DNA of 36,579 nt from Acidobacteriota bacterium (lineage in GTDB: Bacteria; Acidobacteriota; Terriglobia; Bryobacterales; Bryobacteraceae): the NCBI GenBank assembly GCA_025353165.1, contig JANXRE010000050.1:1-36579 (forward strand), given 5' to 3'. The notes under the pieces are model-generated. The model saw only the letters and a list, made by a program, of their open reading frames with translations, did no database searches and was not told the DNA's origin. Shown piece by piece: positions 1-6,866 of this stretch (position 1 is the first letter of the stretch; the number at the start of each line of letters is the position of its first letter). The translations under genes and the position numbers were made by a program.

Positions 1-130
1 CGAGGAGAGACTCGACTTCGCGGCGCAATTCGGGATCGGCCTGCGCAAGCAGAGCGGCGCGCTCGTCGGAGGAGGCTTCCCGCACGGAATGGTACAGGTC
101 CTCGATTCGCTGGAGACGATCCGGTGTCAT
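1..130 (-). CDS. Serine/threonine protein kinase, N-terminal fragment (runs off the window)
   Basis: Only the first 43 codons are inside the window. The start ATG is at 128-130, and the protein begins MTPDRLQRIEDLYHSV and continues with ERAALLAQADPELRREVE. This matches the N-terminal lead-in of the large Pkn-type kinases of Solibacter-like acidobacteria, which sits before the kinase domain and usually reads 'M-T-P-E-R-W-x-x-I-E-x-L-Y-H'. No catalytic motif is visible because the gene continues past position 1. It starts 13 bp after the stop of the broken ECF sigma gene on the same strand, and the pairing of an ECF sigma gene with a kinase is a common arrangement in these bacteria. The assignment rests on N-terminal similarity and neighbourhood only. 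Confidence 0.6.
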   Translation of the reverse strand, partial: MTPDRLQRIEDLYHSVREASSDERAALLAQADPELRREVESLL

Positions 131-143
131 GACGGCGACGCCC

Positions 144-750
144 CTAATGATATCTCTGGAAATCCGAATGCCAGGGTGGCTCGCCTGGCTGCCATCCAGC
201 GCGGAGCTCACGGGCGAGCCAGACGCGGGCCAATTTCCAGTCGCGCCGGACGGTGCGAGGCGGGATTTTGAGGACCTCGACGATGTCCTCTTCGTTCGGT
301 CAGCCGAAATAACGCAGTTCCACGACGTTGGCCTGGCGAGGCGCGATTTGCGCGAAGGCGGCAAGCGCGTCGTCTAGCGCGACCATGGAACGGTTGGGCT
401 CGCGGGGGAGACGACGGCGATTTCGTCGAAGTTCACGTGTATGGCCCGGCCCCACGTTTGTGGGAGGCGCGGGCGCGGGCGGCCTCCACCGGAATGCGGC
501 GCATCATTTGCACGGCCATGGCGAAAAACTGTGCGCGCTGCTGCCCTTCGACTTTGGTCACATCGGCCAGGCGCAGGTACACTTCGTTTACCAACGCGGT
601 GGTCTGACGGGTGTTACCCTGACGCTCGTTCTTCCTGTGGCGGCGAGCCATGAGGCGCAATTCCTCGTAAACGCAATTTGATAACTGGTCGAGTGCGGCT
701 GCATCGCCGGCGCCCCAGCAATATTTAGATAGTCAAATGGACAATTTCAT
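144..750 (-). pseudogene. Broken ECF-type RNA polymerase sigma factor gene
   Basis: Read on the minus strand, the region spells a nearly complete ECF sigma factor of the TIGR02999-like group, but in pieces. Sigma region 2 is seen as GAGDAAALDQLSNCVYEELR and RQTTALVNEVYLRL, then RAQFFAMAVQMMRRI. Sigma region 4 is seen as MVALDDALAAFAQIAPRQA, then NVVELRYFG, a stop, and EEDIVEVLKIPPRTVRRDWK, which ends at the stop at 144-146. The damage is an in-frame TGA at 733-735 just after a possible ATG at 748-750, two frame switches near 440-455 and 405-412, and an in-frame TGA at 300-302. The possible start overlaps the stop of the DNase II-like gene. The sigma factor would have controlled the kinase operon downstream; as read it cannot give a functional protein. 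Confidence 0.8.
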
Positions 751-2126
751 TGCGCTGGCGCGCTGGCGCCTTTGATCAAGTCCTTAACGCTTGCGGCCAG
801 CGGGGCGTCGTCGACGACATAAAAGAGTCCGCCCCGGCCGTTCTGGCTGCTGCCGCAGTTCGGTCCCGAGAGCGAGCCCTGCTGGTTCATGTCGCCGAAG
901 ATGGCATAGGTGTGGGTTCCCGTCGAAACGCCGATCTTGGCGTGATTGCCGACCGGTGCAGGCAATCCTTCCAGTCCGATCGTCGCTCCGGCCCATGTTC
1001 CCGATGTGGCGATGTCGACCGCGCCCGGTTTGCCGAGCGACGGATCCCAACAACCGACTGTCGTGGTGGAGGTTGTCGACGGAATCTCCGGATGGGCCCA
1101 CCACGTGGCTGCCCGCAGAGGCTCGCCACCCAACATTGCAGAAATCATCTGCCACGGCGGGACCTGCAAATCCGAGGGTTTCGAGATCAGCAGGACGCCA
1201 CTCGAGAGTTTCGCCTGCGTCGCGGTCTTGCTCGTGGAGACTTTGCCAAGGGTTTTCACTAAGGCCTGAATGTCCGGAGGGCCGCCGTTTCTGACGATTT
1301 GAAGGTTCGATGGGGCGGTAGCGACACTCGCGTTTTGAAGACCGTTCAGAACGGCGACTACGTCGTCCTTGTTCAGCTTCAGCGCGAAAAAGTGCTGGCT
1401 TACCAGAACATCGTTGTCTATCACGCAACCGAGGGTATTCCCGTCGTTCTTCCGAGGGTTCTGTGAACTGCCGGAGGCGGGCCACGATGGCGTGGAGACC
1501 TGCAACGCCAGCCCGTTTCCAGCGTCGTCCCAAGCCAACATGCCCTTCGAATGGCCTGCGGGGGCGCCCTCATCCGCAATGGGATCCCCTTTGAACTGGT
1601 CGTTCCAGAGCAGGTAGGAGAAATGGCCGCTGTACACCTGGTCGAAGGTGGCGCCCACGGGGTCGCTGGTGGTATCGCCAACACAACCTCCTCCTTTTTG
1701 GAGGGTGTGATCGATACTGCTGGCGTAAGCGAATTGCTGGCCGAATGGTTGTTTGTAGGTTTGAACCGTGCCGCCAAACGGGCAGGCTCTCTGAACTCCG
1801 GCGCCGCACTCCGGAAAGGCGCCGGCGTTGAATTTGAAGACGAACCACCAGTCGACCGCCTGCCCGGCCTTCAGCAACGGGACGGGGGAGTTCCCCGGCG
1901 GCGCCGCCACCGCCTGAGCCGCCGATGCAGCTTGCGTGGCTGACGGTGGATTGGACGGCGGAGGCGCCTTGGACGGACCAACGACGTAGCTGCCGACGAG
2001 GGCGACCGCGAGCGGCAAAAGCGGGCCGACCGTACGGGTCAGACTACTCGGCGAGGCCGGGGGGGCGGCCGGCTTTCTAGGCACCGGGCGCCTTTGCGGC
2101 CGTGGTGGTGGTGGTAGCAGTACCAT
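747..2126 (-). CDS. Exported DNase II-like nuclease
   Basis: The 459-residue protein has a Pro-rich N-terminus, one hydrophobic segment (about 33-50) and an Ala/Pro linker (51-85), followed by a domain that matches deoxyribonuclease II throughout. It has VDWWFVFKF (91-99), YLLWNDQ (171-177), GHSKGMLAWD (191-200) followed by LQVSTPSWP, NHAKIGV (394-400), and the C-terminal GDMN...RGG pattern (411-433). DNase II enzymes belong to the phospholipase D fold and use two HxK motifs; both are present (H192/K194 and H395/K397). The expected activity is metal-independent DNA cleavage leaving 3'-phosphates, outside the cytoplasm. The ATG at 2126 overlaps the preceding gene by 50 bp, no better start is visible, and the true start may lie downstream. 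The gene is last in a three-gene cassette with two small membrane proteins. The family is best known from animals and slime moulds and is uncommon in bacteria. Confidence 0.8.
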   Translation of the reverse strand: MVLLPPPPRPQRRPVPRKPAAPPASPSSLTRTVGPLLPLAVALVGSYVVGPSKAPPPSNPPSATQAASAAQAVAAPPGNSPVPLLKAGQAVDWWFVFKFNAGAFPECGAGVQRACPFGGTVQTYKQPFGQQFAYASSIDHTLQKGGGCVGDTTSDPVGATFDQVYSGHFSYLLWNDQFKGDPIADEGAPAGHSKGMLAWDDAGNGLALQVSTPSWPASGSSQNPRKNDGNTLGCVIDNDVLVSQHFFALKLNKDDVVAVLNGLQNASVATAPSNLQIVRNGGPPDIQALVKTLGKVSTSKTATQAKLSSGVLLISKPSDLQVPPWQMISAMLGGEPLRAATWWAHPEIPSTTSTTTVGCWDPSLGKPGAVDIATSGTWAGATIGLEGLPAPVGNHAKIGVSTGTHTYAIFGDMNQQGSLSGPNCGSSQNGRGGLFYVVDDAPLAASVKDLIKGASAPAQ

Positions 2127-2571
2127 CGGGGGCTTGCGTGGTCGTAGTGGTTTGGTTGCCGCTGGTCTGGATTCCCTTACTCACCGCATAAGTGGACGCA
2201 CTGATGCCGAGCAGCGTCAAAATTTCGGGCGGGATCGACGGCGGAAACTCCATCTTTGATACCACCACCAGGAACAGGCTCAAGGCGATGACCAGCGTGA
2301 AGATCAGCAACTGGAAGCGCGACATGCTGGCCTTATTGGTGCCCGTTTCGCTCAATAAATCGCTCAGGTCTATGCGGCCGTTGGCGATATAAACCAGCAC
2401 GGCGAAGCCGAGGAGAAAGATCAGTGCGAGCACCGTATAGCCGGTTGCGAGCTTCAGCTTGACGAACGCGACGTCCGTGTGGCTCGGATCGATGGGCAGG
2501 AAGGCCAACAGAGCGGCGAGGATCGCCAGGATTCCCACGCCCATCACGATGTATTTTGCTTCCGATTTCAT
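2077..2571 (-). CDS. Small membrane protein of the DNase II cassette (four hydrophobic segments)
   Basis: The family is not recognised. The 164-residue protein has hydrophobic segments near 8-26, 43-63, 85-105 and 118-132, and a low-complexity Thr/Ala tail (TTTTTQAPDGTATTTTT, about 141-157). Its second half reads SMSRFQLLIFTLVIALSLFL, then FPPSIPPEILTLLGIS and TYAVSKG. The same pattern (S-x-x-R-x-Q-L-L, then F-P-x-x-P-P-x-L, then a G-S/I-rich stretch ending in K-G/A) recurs in the upstream gene, so the two are probably paralogues. The start has a good ribosome site, AGAGGA, five bases before ATG 2571. It overlaps the nuclease gene, which suggests translational coupling. It may anchor, export or regulate the nuclease, but nothing in the sequence proves that. 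Confidence 0.75.
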   Translation of the reverse strand: MKSEAKYIVMGVGILAILAALLAFLPIDPSHTDVAFVKLKLATGYTVLALIFLLGFAVLVYIANGRIDLSDLLSETGTNKASMSRFQLLIFTLVIALSLFLVVVSKMEFPPSIPPEILTLLGISASTYAVSKGIQTSGNQTTTTTQAPDGTATTTTTAAKAPGA

Positions 2572-2579
2572 TTTTCCTC

Positions 2580-2903
2580 TCAGTTTTTACTTTTGGGTCC
2601 GAAAATATCCCACGCTTTTGTGCCGAGATATACAGCTTGGCTGCCGCCCATCGCCGCAACCAGCGCCGGGGGAAGGGTGGGGAATTGCGACGGATCATGA
2701 ATGGTGGCCAGTAGGTATTGGAGCGCGGTCAGAACCGTTACCATGAGCAGTTGAATCCGCCCGGGGCTGATCGTCTTGTTATCGTTGGCCAGGAGGAGGC
2801 CGGCGAAGCTCCCCGCGCGGACCAGTTGCCACAGCGTGACTGCGCCAAAGGCTACGATCAGGACGATCAATTCCCAACGGGCGGCGATTTCGAGCGATCG
2901 CAT
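2580..2903 (-). CDS. Small membrane protein, first gene of the DNase II cassette
   Basis: The family is not recognised. From ATG 2903 the protein has 107 residues (MRSLEIAARWELIVLIVAFG). Hydrophobic segments lie at about 10-30 and 48-68, followed by a short hydrophobic hairpin. The core reads ISPGRIQLLMVTVLTALQYL, then FPTLPPALVAAMGGSQAVYL and GTKAW, the same layout as the next gene. Upstream starts are possible (ATG 2924, TTG 2939), but none has a clear ribosome site, and the promoter at 2942-2970 would begin transcription near 2935, which excludes TTG 2939. The stop lies 8 bp before the next start, so the two genes are almost certainly co-transcribed. Confidence 0.65.
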   Translation of the reverse strand: MRSLEIAARWELIVLIVAFGAVTLWQLVRAGSFAGLLLANDNKTISPGRIQLLMVTVLTALQYLLATIHDPSQFPTLPPALVAAMGGSQAVYLGTKAWDIFGPKSKN

Positions 2904-2941
2904 GCAAGAGGCTGTGCCGCACATACTGCGGGTTGGCAAAC

Positions 2942-2970
2942 AGTATGAACAAGTTTTGGACGGATGTCAA
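2942..2970 (-). promoter_or_regulatory. Sigma70-type promoter for the DNase II cassette
   Basis: On the minus strand, TTGACA (2965-2970) is followed by a 17-bp spacer and CATACT (2942-2947). The -35 box is a perfect match and the -10 box is 4 of 6. Transcription would start near 2935, about 30 bases before ATG 2903. No other gene lies between it and the cassette, so it would drive all three genes. It sits just beyond the 3' end of the dioxygenase pseudogene. Confidence 0.6.
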
Positions 2971-2992
2971 AGGCTTTTGCCGTGCCGCGAAG

Positions 2993-3672
2993 CTATTGGA
3001 AGTTGGACTCGGTTTGGAGCCGGATCTTCAAACGGCAGCGCAGCACGTGGTCGTCTCCGCGCACGAGCCTCTGAATGGAGCAGAACTCGCCCTTTCCCAC
3101 CTCGCCGGACAAAACATCCGGAGTAAGGTATTGGTCGCCTGCAAAGCGCACAGGTCCTCGGACCACTGCAACGGATATCCCGCTCCTCAGAATGAGAAGT
3201 GCACATGCGGCGGGACCTGCATGCCCGGGTACGGGCGGGGATGGATGGTAGGAAGCTCGAACCGGCCCGCGGCGTCCGTTTTCATCCAGCCGTACAGGCG
3301 CGGAGGATACGCGGTGCGGTTCTCGCCGTAATAGCCCTGCGCGTCCGTGTTGTAGGCGTAGACCGTCAGGCCCGGGACCGGCGTCGACCCGTTCGGGGCG
3401 AAGACCTGTCCGGCGACTTCCAGCGGCTCGCCGGGTTCCGCCGTCGATACAATCCGCGCCCGAGAGGCGAGAGAAGCGGGCGCGGGGTGGTGGATCATCA
3501 CCAAACCGTTCCGGCGCGCGTTCCGCGGCACGGCGGGCGGCAGGGAGTCGAAAGGCTCCTCGGCTTCGGCGGTCCGTGGGAGTCCGCAGGCGGCCGCGAG
3601 TCCCATTCCGAGGCGCGGAAGATCGCGGCGGGTGCGCGGTTGGGTTTCTGAATGAACCGTGTTTGTCGTCAT
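2993..3672 (-). pseudogene. Broken intradiol ring-cleavage dioxygenase-like gene with Tat signal
   Basis: The intact part (3187-3672, 161 codons) starts with a Tat-like leader (RRDLPRLGMGLAAACGLP). It continues with the intradiol dioxygenase fold: LEVAGQVFAPNGSTPVPGLT, VYAYNTDAQGYYGEN, the Tyr/Pro-rich RTAYPPRLYGWMKTDAAGRF and TIHPRPYPGMQVPPHVHFSF. Translation then meets TGA (3187-3189), where the family would have Trp before GAGYPLQW. After that the frame shifts by an apparent 2-bp insertion near 3149-3152, and the rest of the family reads on as RFAGDQYLTPDVL, LVRGDDHVLRC and FKIRLQTESNFQ, ending at 2993. The end of the domain, including a metal-ligand His region, is therefore separated from the rest. 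A truncated product is possible, but loss of function is the simpler reading. Confidence 0.75.
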
Positions 3673-3713
3673 GAAAGGAGGACGGGGGCCGGGAGCGGAG
3701 TGTTAACGCAGGC

Positions 3714-3751
3714 CAAAAAGAGAAAGGGCGCGGACCGTGAGGTCCGCGCCC
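3714..3751 (-). terminator. Rho-independent terminator after the TonB-like gene
   Basis: A perfect 11-bp stem (3726-3736 with 3741-3751, GGGCGCGGACC paired with its complement) has a 4-base loop. On the minus strand it is followed by the T-rich run TTTCTCTTTTTGG. It lies 24 bp past the stop of the TonB-like gene and points away from it, as an intrinsic terminator should. Confidence 0.85.
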
Positions 3752-3775
3752 GAAGAAATTCCACTTAGTTGGCTG

Positions 3776-4765
3776 CTACAGGAGGCGGAAATTCACTTCA
3801 ATCTGCGCCGAGACGGGAACGGCACGGCCGTCCTTCAAGCCGGGCTTGAAGCGCCACTTCTGAACCGCTTCGATGGCCTTCTGGTCGAGGCCCAGGCCGA
3901 GGGGACGAACCACTCTCAGATCCCGGGGCTGGCCTTTTTCGTCGACCACCACGTACAGCACCACGGTGCCCTGGAACTTCGCCTTGCGCGCCTCTTCCGA
4001 ATACTCGGGCTCGACTTTGAAAACCAGTTGCGGGGCTGAAACGCCGCCGCCGATACGATAGGGCCCACCGCCCACGCCGCCGCCCGAACCCGGGCCAAAG
4101 CCTTGTCCTCGGCCAGGACCGACGCCGCCGCCGGAACCGGTGCCGATGCCGCCGCCCGAACCCGGGCCGTTGGACGCCGGGCCAAGCTTGGCAAGCGGAT
4201 CGCCGTACTGGTTCATGTTCACATTCGGAAGCTGGACGTCGGGCGGCGCCACCAGGGTCGGATCCATGACGAGCTTGGGATTCATGTTCTGAATCACAGC
4301 CGTCGGCGGGACGAACTGACGCTGGGCGATGCGAGGCAGCTTGCCCTTGCTGGGGGGAAGAGGCGACCGGTCGCCGCCGCCACCGCCGCCACCCATGGCC
4401 TTATCCTTGACCTTGGCCTTGTACGGAGCGAGGTCGATGGGCGCCAGCAGCGTGACGTGTTCCTTGACCGCCTTCTGCACGGCGGAACTGGATCCGATCA
4501 GGATCAGCAGGCCCACCACGCCCGCGTGGATCAGAATGGATCCGAAACCGGCGGTTTTCTCCTGCCCAGCGTAAAAGCCCCACATCTCCTTAACGGGAAC
4601 GGGCTTCGACGTCAATACGAGGGGCGGGAGCTTGCGGGGGTGAAGCAGTTCCTTGATGTCGCGGATAAACACCTTGACGAAAGGTTCCTGGACGCCCGTG
4701 GCGTAAAGCCGCGCAAGGTGATAGTCCGGATCTTCCGGAGAGGGATTTAACGCTTGGTCCGCCAT
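3776..4765 (-). CDS. tonB: TonB-family energy transducer protein
   Basis: From ATG 4765 the protein has 329 residues. It has a cytoplasmic N-terminus, one membrane segment (about 74-95), a long Gly- and Pro-rich periplasmic spacer with strings of GSGGG, and a C-terminal TonB domain (about 245-329). That domain contains PEYSEEARKAKFQGTVVLYV, VDEKGQPRDLRV, and AIEAVQKWRFKPGLKDGRAV, the last being the usual signature. Such proteins carry proton-motive force from ExbB/ExbD to outer-membrane receptors. A longer reading from 4918 lacks support because MADQALNP at 4765 starts the recognisable protein. No exbB or exbD is in the window. A strong terminator follows the gene. Confidence 0.85.
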   Translation of the reverse strand: MADQALNPSPEDPDYHLARLYATGVQEPFVKVFIRDIKELLHPRKLPPLVLTSKPVPVKEMWGFYAGQEKTAGFGSILIHAGVVGLLILIGSSSAVQKAVKEHVTLLAPIDLAPYKAKVKDKAMGGGGGGGDRSPLPPSKGKLPRIAQRQFVPPTAVIQNMNPKLVMDPTLVAPPDVQLPNVNMNQYGDPLAKLGPASNGPGSGGGIGTGSGGGVGPGRGQGFGPGSGGGVGGGPYRIGGGVSAPQLVFKVEPEYSEEARKAKFQGTVVLYVVVDEKGQPRDLRVVRPLGLGLDQKAIEAVQKWRFKPGLKDGRAVPVSAQIEVNFRLL

Positions 4766-4974
4766 TAGATCTCGCCTGCCCCAGATCGGGAATTGGCCAT
4801 TGTTACCATCTTTGACGTTACTGCCAACATGCAAGTTGCAGCTTTTGAAAAAACTTACTGTCCCGGTACTACCCGCGAGTGTAACACGAACACGCTCCAC
4901 AGGATGCGGTGTTTCCAAAATCCATAGGGCTACATTTCTTTACGTGCCGCATCGCGATAAACTCACCCTAGCTG

Positions 4975-5991
4975 ATGAGACTGAAAGAAATCGCTTTGCG
5001 GCTGGATTGCGGACTTGCCGGGGACGGAGACCTGGAGATCACCGGCGTCGCGGGGATGGAGCAGGCAGGCCCGACGGAGCTGACGTTTCTGGCGAATCCC
5101 AAGTATGCGCACAAGGTGCGGAACACGCGTGCGGCGGCGATTCTAGTGACGGAACCCGTGCGCGGCGTGACGGCCGCGAGCCTGGTGTCGAGCAACCCGT
5201 ATCTCGATTTCGCGCGGGCGCTTGCGCTGTTCTACCAGCCGCCGCGGCCCGCCGCCGGCATACATCCGCTGGCTTACGTCGCGCCTTCGGCGGCGATTGG
5301 CGAAGGGGCTTCCATCGGGCCGTTCGCCTGTGTCGGCGAACGCGCGCGGATCGGCAGGAACGCGGTGCTGCATCCTCACGTGGTCGTCTACGAGGGCGCG
5401 GAGATCGGCGACGATTTCCTGGGCCACTCCCACGCGGTGGTGCGGGAATTTTGCCGGGTGGGCAACCGCGTCATTTTGCAGAACGGAGCGGTGGTGGGCG
5501 GCGACGGGTTCGGATTCGCCAAGCGGGCGGATGGTACGCACTTCAAGATCGTGCAGAGCGGCGTAACGGTGATTGAAGACGACGTCGAGGTGCAAAGCCT
5601 GACGTCGGTGGACCGGGCCACGGTCGGCGAGACGCGGGTGAAGCGCGGGGCGAAGATCGACAGCCTGGTGCAGATCGGCCACGCGTGCGTGGTGGGGGAG
5701 GATAACATTATCTGCGCGCAGACGGGGCTGGCCGGGAGTTCGATTCTCGAGCGCAACGTGCTGTTGGCCGGGCAGGTGGGCGTGTCCGGCCACCTGACCG
5801 TGCACGACGGCGCGGTGGTGTACGCGCAGAGCGGAATCGGGGGCGATGTCGCGCCGGGAGCGGCGATCTCCGGCTCGCCCGCGTTTGACGCGCGGGAGTG
5901 GCTGCGGGCGATCACGGCGTTCCAGAAACTGCCGGACCTTCTGAAGACAGTGAGACAATTGCAGAAGCGAATCGAAGAACTGCAAAAATGA
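4975..5991 (+). CDS. lpxD: UDP-3-O-acylglucosamine N-acyltransferase
   Basis: LpxD adds the N-linked hydroxyacyl chain in the third step of lipid A synthesis, from acyl-ACP. The 338-residue protein has the N-terminal uridine-binding domain (TFLANPKYAHKV, about 41-52), then a left-handed beta helix of hexapeptide repeats (HPLAYVAPSAAIGEGASIGP onward). The likely catalytic His is His236 in DSLVQIGHACVVG, matching E. coli His239. GGDGFGFA is the usual LpxD loop, and the protein ends in a coiled-coil-like tail (KTVRQLQKRIEELQK). It shows that the organism makes lipopolysaccharide. Its stop overlaps the next start (ATGA), so the LOG-family gene is translationally coupled. No other lpx gene is in the window. 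Confidence 0.93.
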   Translation: MRLKEIALRLDCGLAGDGDLEITGVAGMEQAGPTELTFLANPKYAHKVRNTRAAAILVTEPVRGVTAASLVSSNPYLDFARALALFYQPPRPAAGIHPLAYVAPSAAIGEGASIGPFACVGERARIGRNAVLHPHVVVYEGAEIGDDFLGHSHAVVREFCRVGNRVILQNGAVVGGDGFGFAKRADGTHFKIVQSGVTVIEDDVEVQSLTSVDRATVGETRVKRGAKIDSLVQIGHACVVGEDNIICAQTGLAGSSILERNVLLAGQVGVSGHLTVHDGAVVYAQSGIGGDVAPGAAISGSPAFDAREWLRAITAFQKLPDLLKTVRQLQKRIEELQK

Positions 5992-6794
5992 GCGACAAGA
6001 GTCCGGACCTAAACCACCAGACCGTGCATCCTCTGCGCCCGGTGGCTTATAAGAACGATAGTTTTCTGGACAGCCCGGCGGCGCGGCCGTTGCGCATTCT
6101 GTCGGAGTACCTGGAGCCGCTGGCGCACTTCCGCGCCGAGAACATTTACGACACAGTGGTTTTTTTCGGATCGGCGCGCATCCAGGAAACCGGGCCGATG
6201 GGGCGCTACTACCAGGAAGCGCGCGGGCTGGCCCGGCTGATCACGGAATGGTCCGACAAGCTGACCGATTCGACGCAGCGATTCGTGGTGTGCTCGGGCG
6301 GAGGCCCGGGCATTATGGAGGCCGCCAACCGGGGGGCGCAGGACGCGGGCGGGAAAACGATCGGGCTGAACATTGGATTGCCGTTCGAGCAGCAGCCGAA
6401 CCCGTTCATCACGCCGGAGCTGTGCTTTGAGTTTCACTACTTCTTCATGCGGAAGTTCTGGTTCGCGTATCTCGCCAAGGGGCTGGTGGTGTTTCCGGGC
6501 GGGTTCGGGACGCTGGACGAGCTGTCTGAGATTCTGACTCTGGTGCAGACGCGGAAGCTGAATAAGAAAATTGTCATCGTTCTTTATGGGTCGGCGTTTT
6601 GGAAGGAGATCCTGAATTTCGATGCGCTGGTAAAGCACGGAGTGATCTCCGAGTCCGACCTGGAGCTGTTCGAGTTTGCGGATTCGCCGGAGCAGGCGTT
6701 CGATATTCTCAAGGCGGGGCTGACGGAGCATTACCTGCGCGGCGGGACGGCCCAGGGGGATCAGGCTCCTTCCATTGCGACGACCAGGGTTTAG
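5988..6794 (+). CDS. LOG-family (TIGR00730) Rossmann-fold protein
   Basis: The 268-residue protein has the family hallmarks VVFFGSARIQ (about 58-67), CSGGGPGIMEAANRGAQDAG and the nucleotide-binding motif PGGFGTLDE. Plant and bacterial members (LOG) release free cytokinin from its nucleotide monophosphate. Larger bacterial members such as this one are nucleotide 5'-monophosphate nucleosidases or of unknown substrate. Older annotations call them lysine decarboxylases without good reason. The start ATG overlaps the lpxD stop (ATGA). A copy of the dispersed palindromic repeat begins about 20 bp after its stop. Confidence 0.85.
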   Translation: MSDKSPDLNHQTVHPLRPVAYKNDSFLDSPAARPLRILSEYLEPLAHFRAENIYDTVVFFGSARIQETGPMGRYYQEARGLARLITEWSDKLTDSTQRFVVCSGGGPGIMEAANRGAQDAGGKTIGLNIGLPFEQQPNPFITPELCFEFHYFFMRKFWFAYLAKGLVVFPGGFGTLDELSEILTLVQTRKLNKKIVIVLYGSAFWKEILNFDALVKHGVISESDLELFEFADSPEQAFDILKAGLTEHYLRGGTAQGDQAPSIATTRV

Positions 6795-6814
6795 GAGGAT
6801 GAAAAGAAGACCAA

Positions 6815-6862
6815 GCGTCGGCATGAGTGCCGACGCGGCACGCATCAGTGCGTGCGCCACGA
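6815..6862 (-). repeat. Dispersed palindromic repeat, copy A (single unit)
   Basis: It consists of two adjacent hairpins: GCGTCGGC / 6-nt loop / GCCGACGC (6815-6836), and GCACGC / 6-nt loop / GCGTGC (6838-6855), ending in GCCACG. Its reverse complement matches the left half of copies B and D almost base for base. The repeat ends four bases before ATG 6867 of the phosphatase gene, so it forms the whole leader upstream of that start. Confidence 0.8.
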
Positions 6863-6866
6863 GACT

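Noticed and set aside
5988-6794. Lysine decarboxylase
   Set aside because: This is a legacy name for the TIGR00730/LOG family. The PGGFGTLDE motif marks a nucleotide-monophosphate-processing protein; there is no PLP site.
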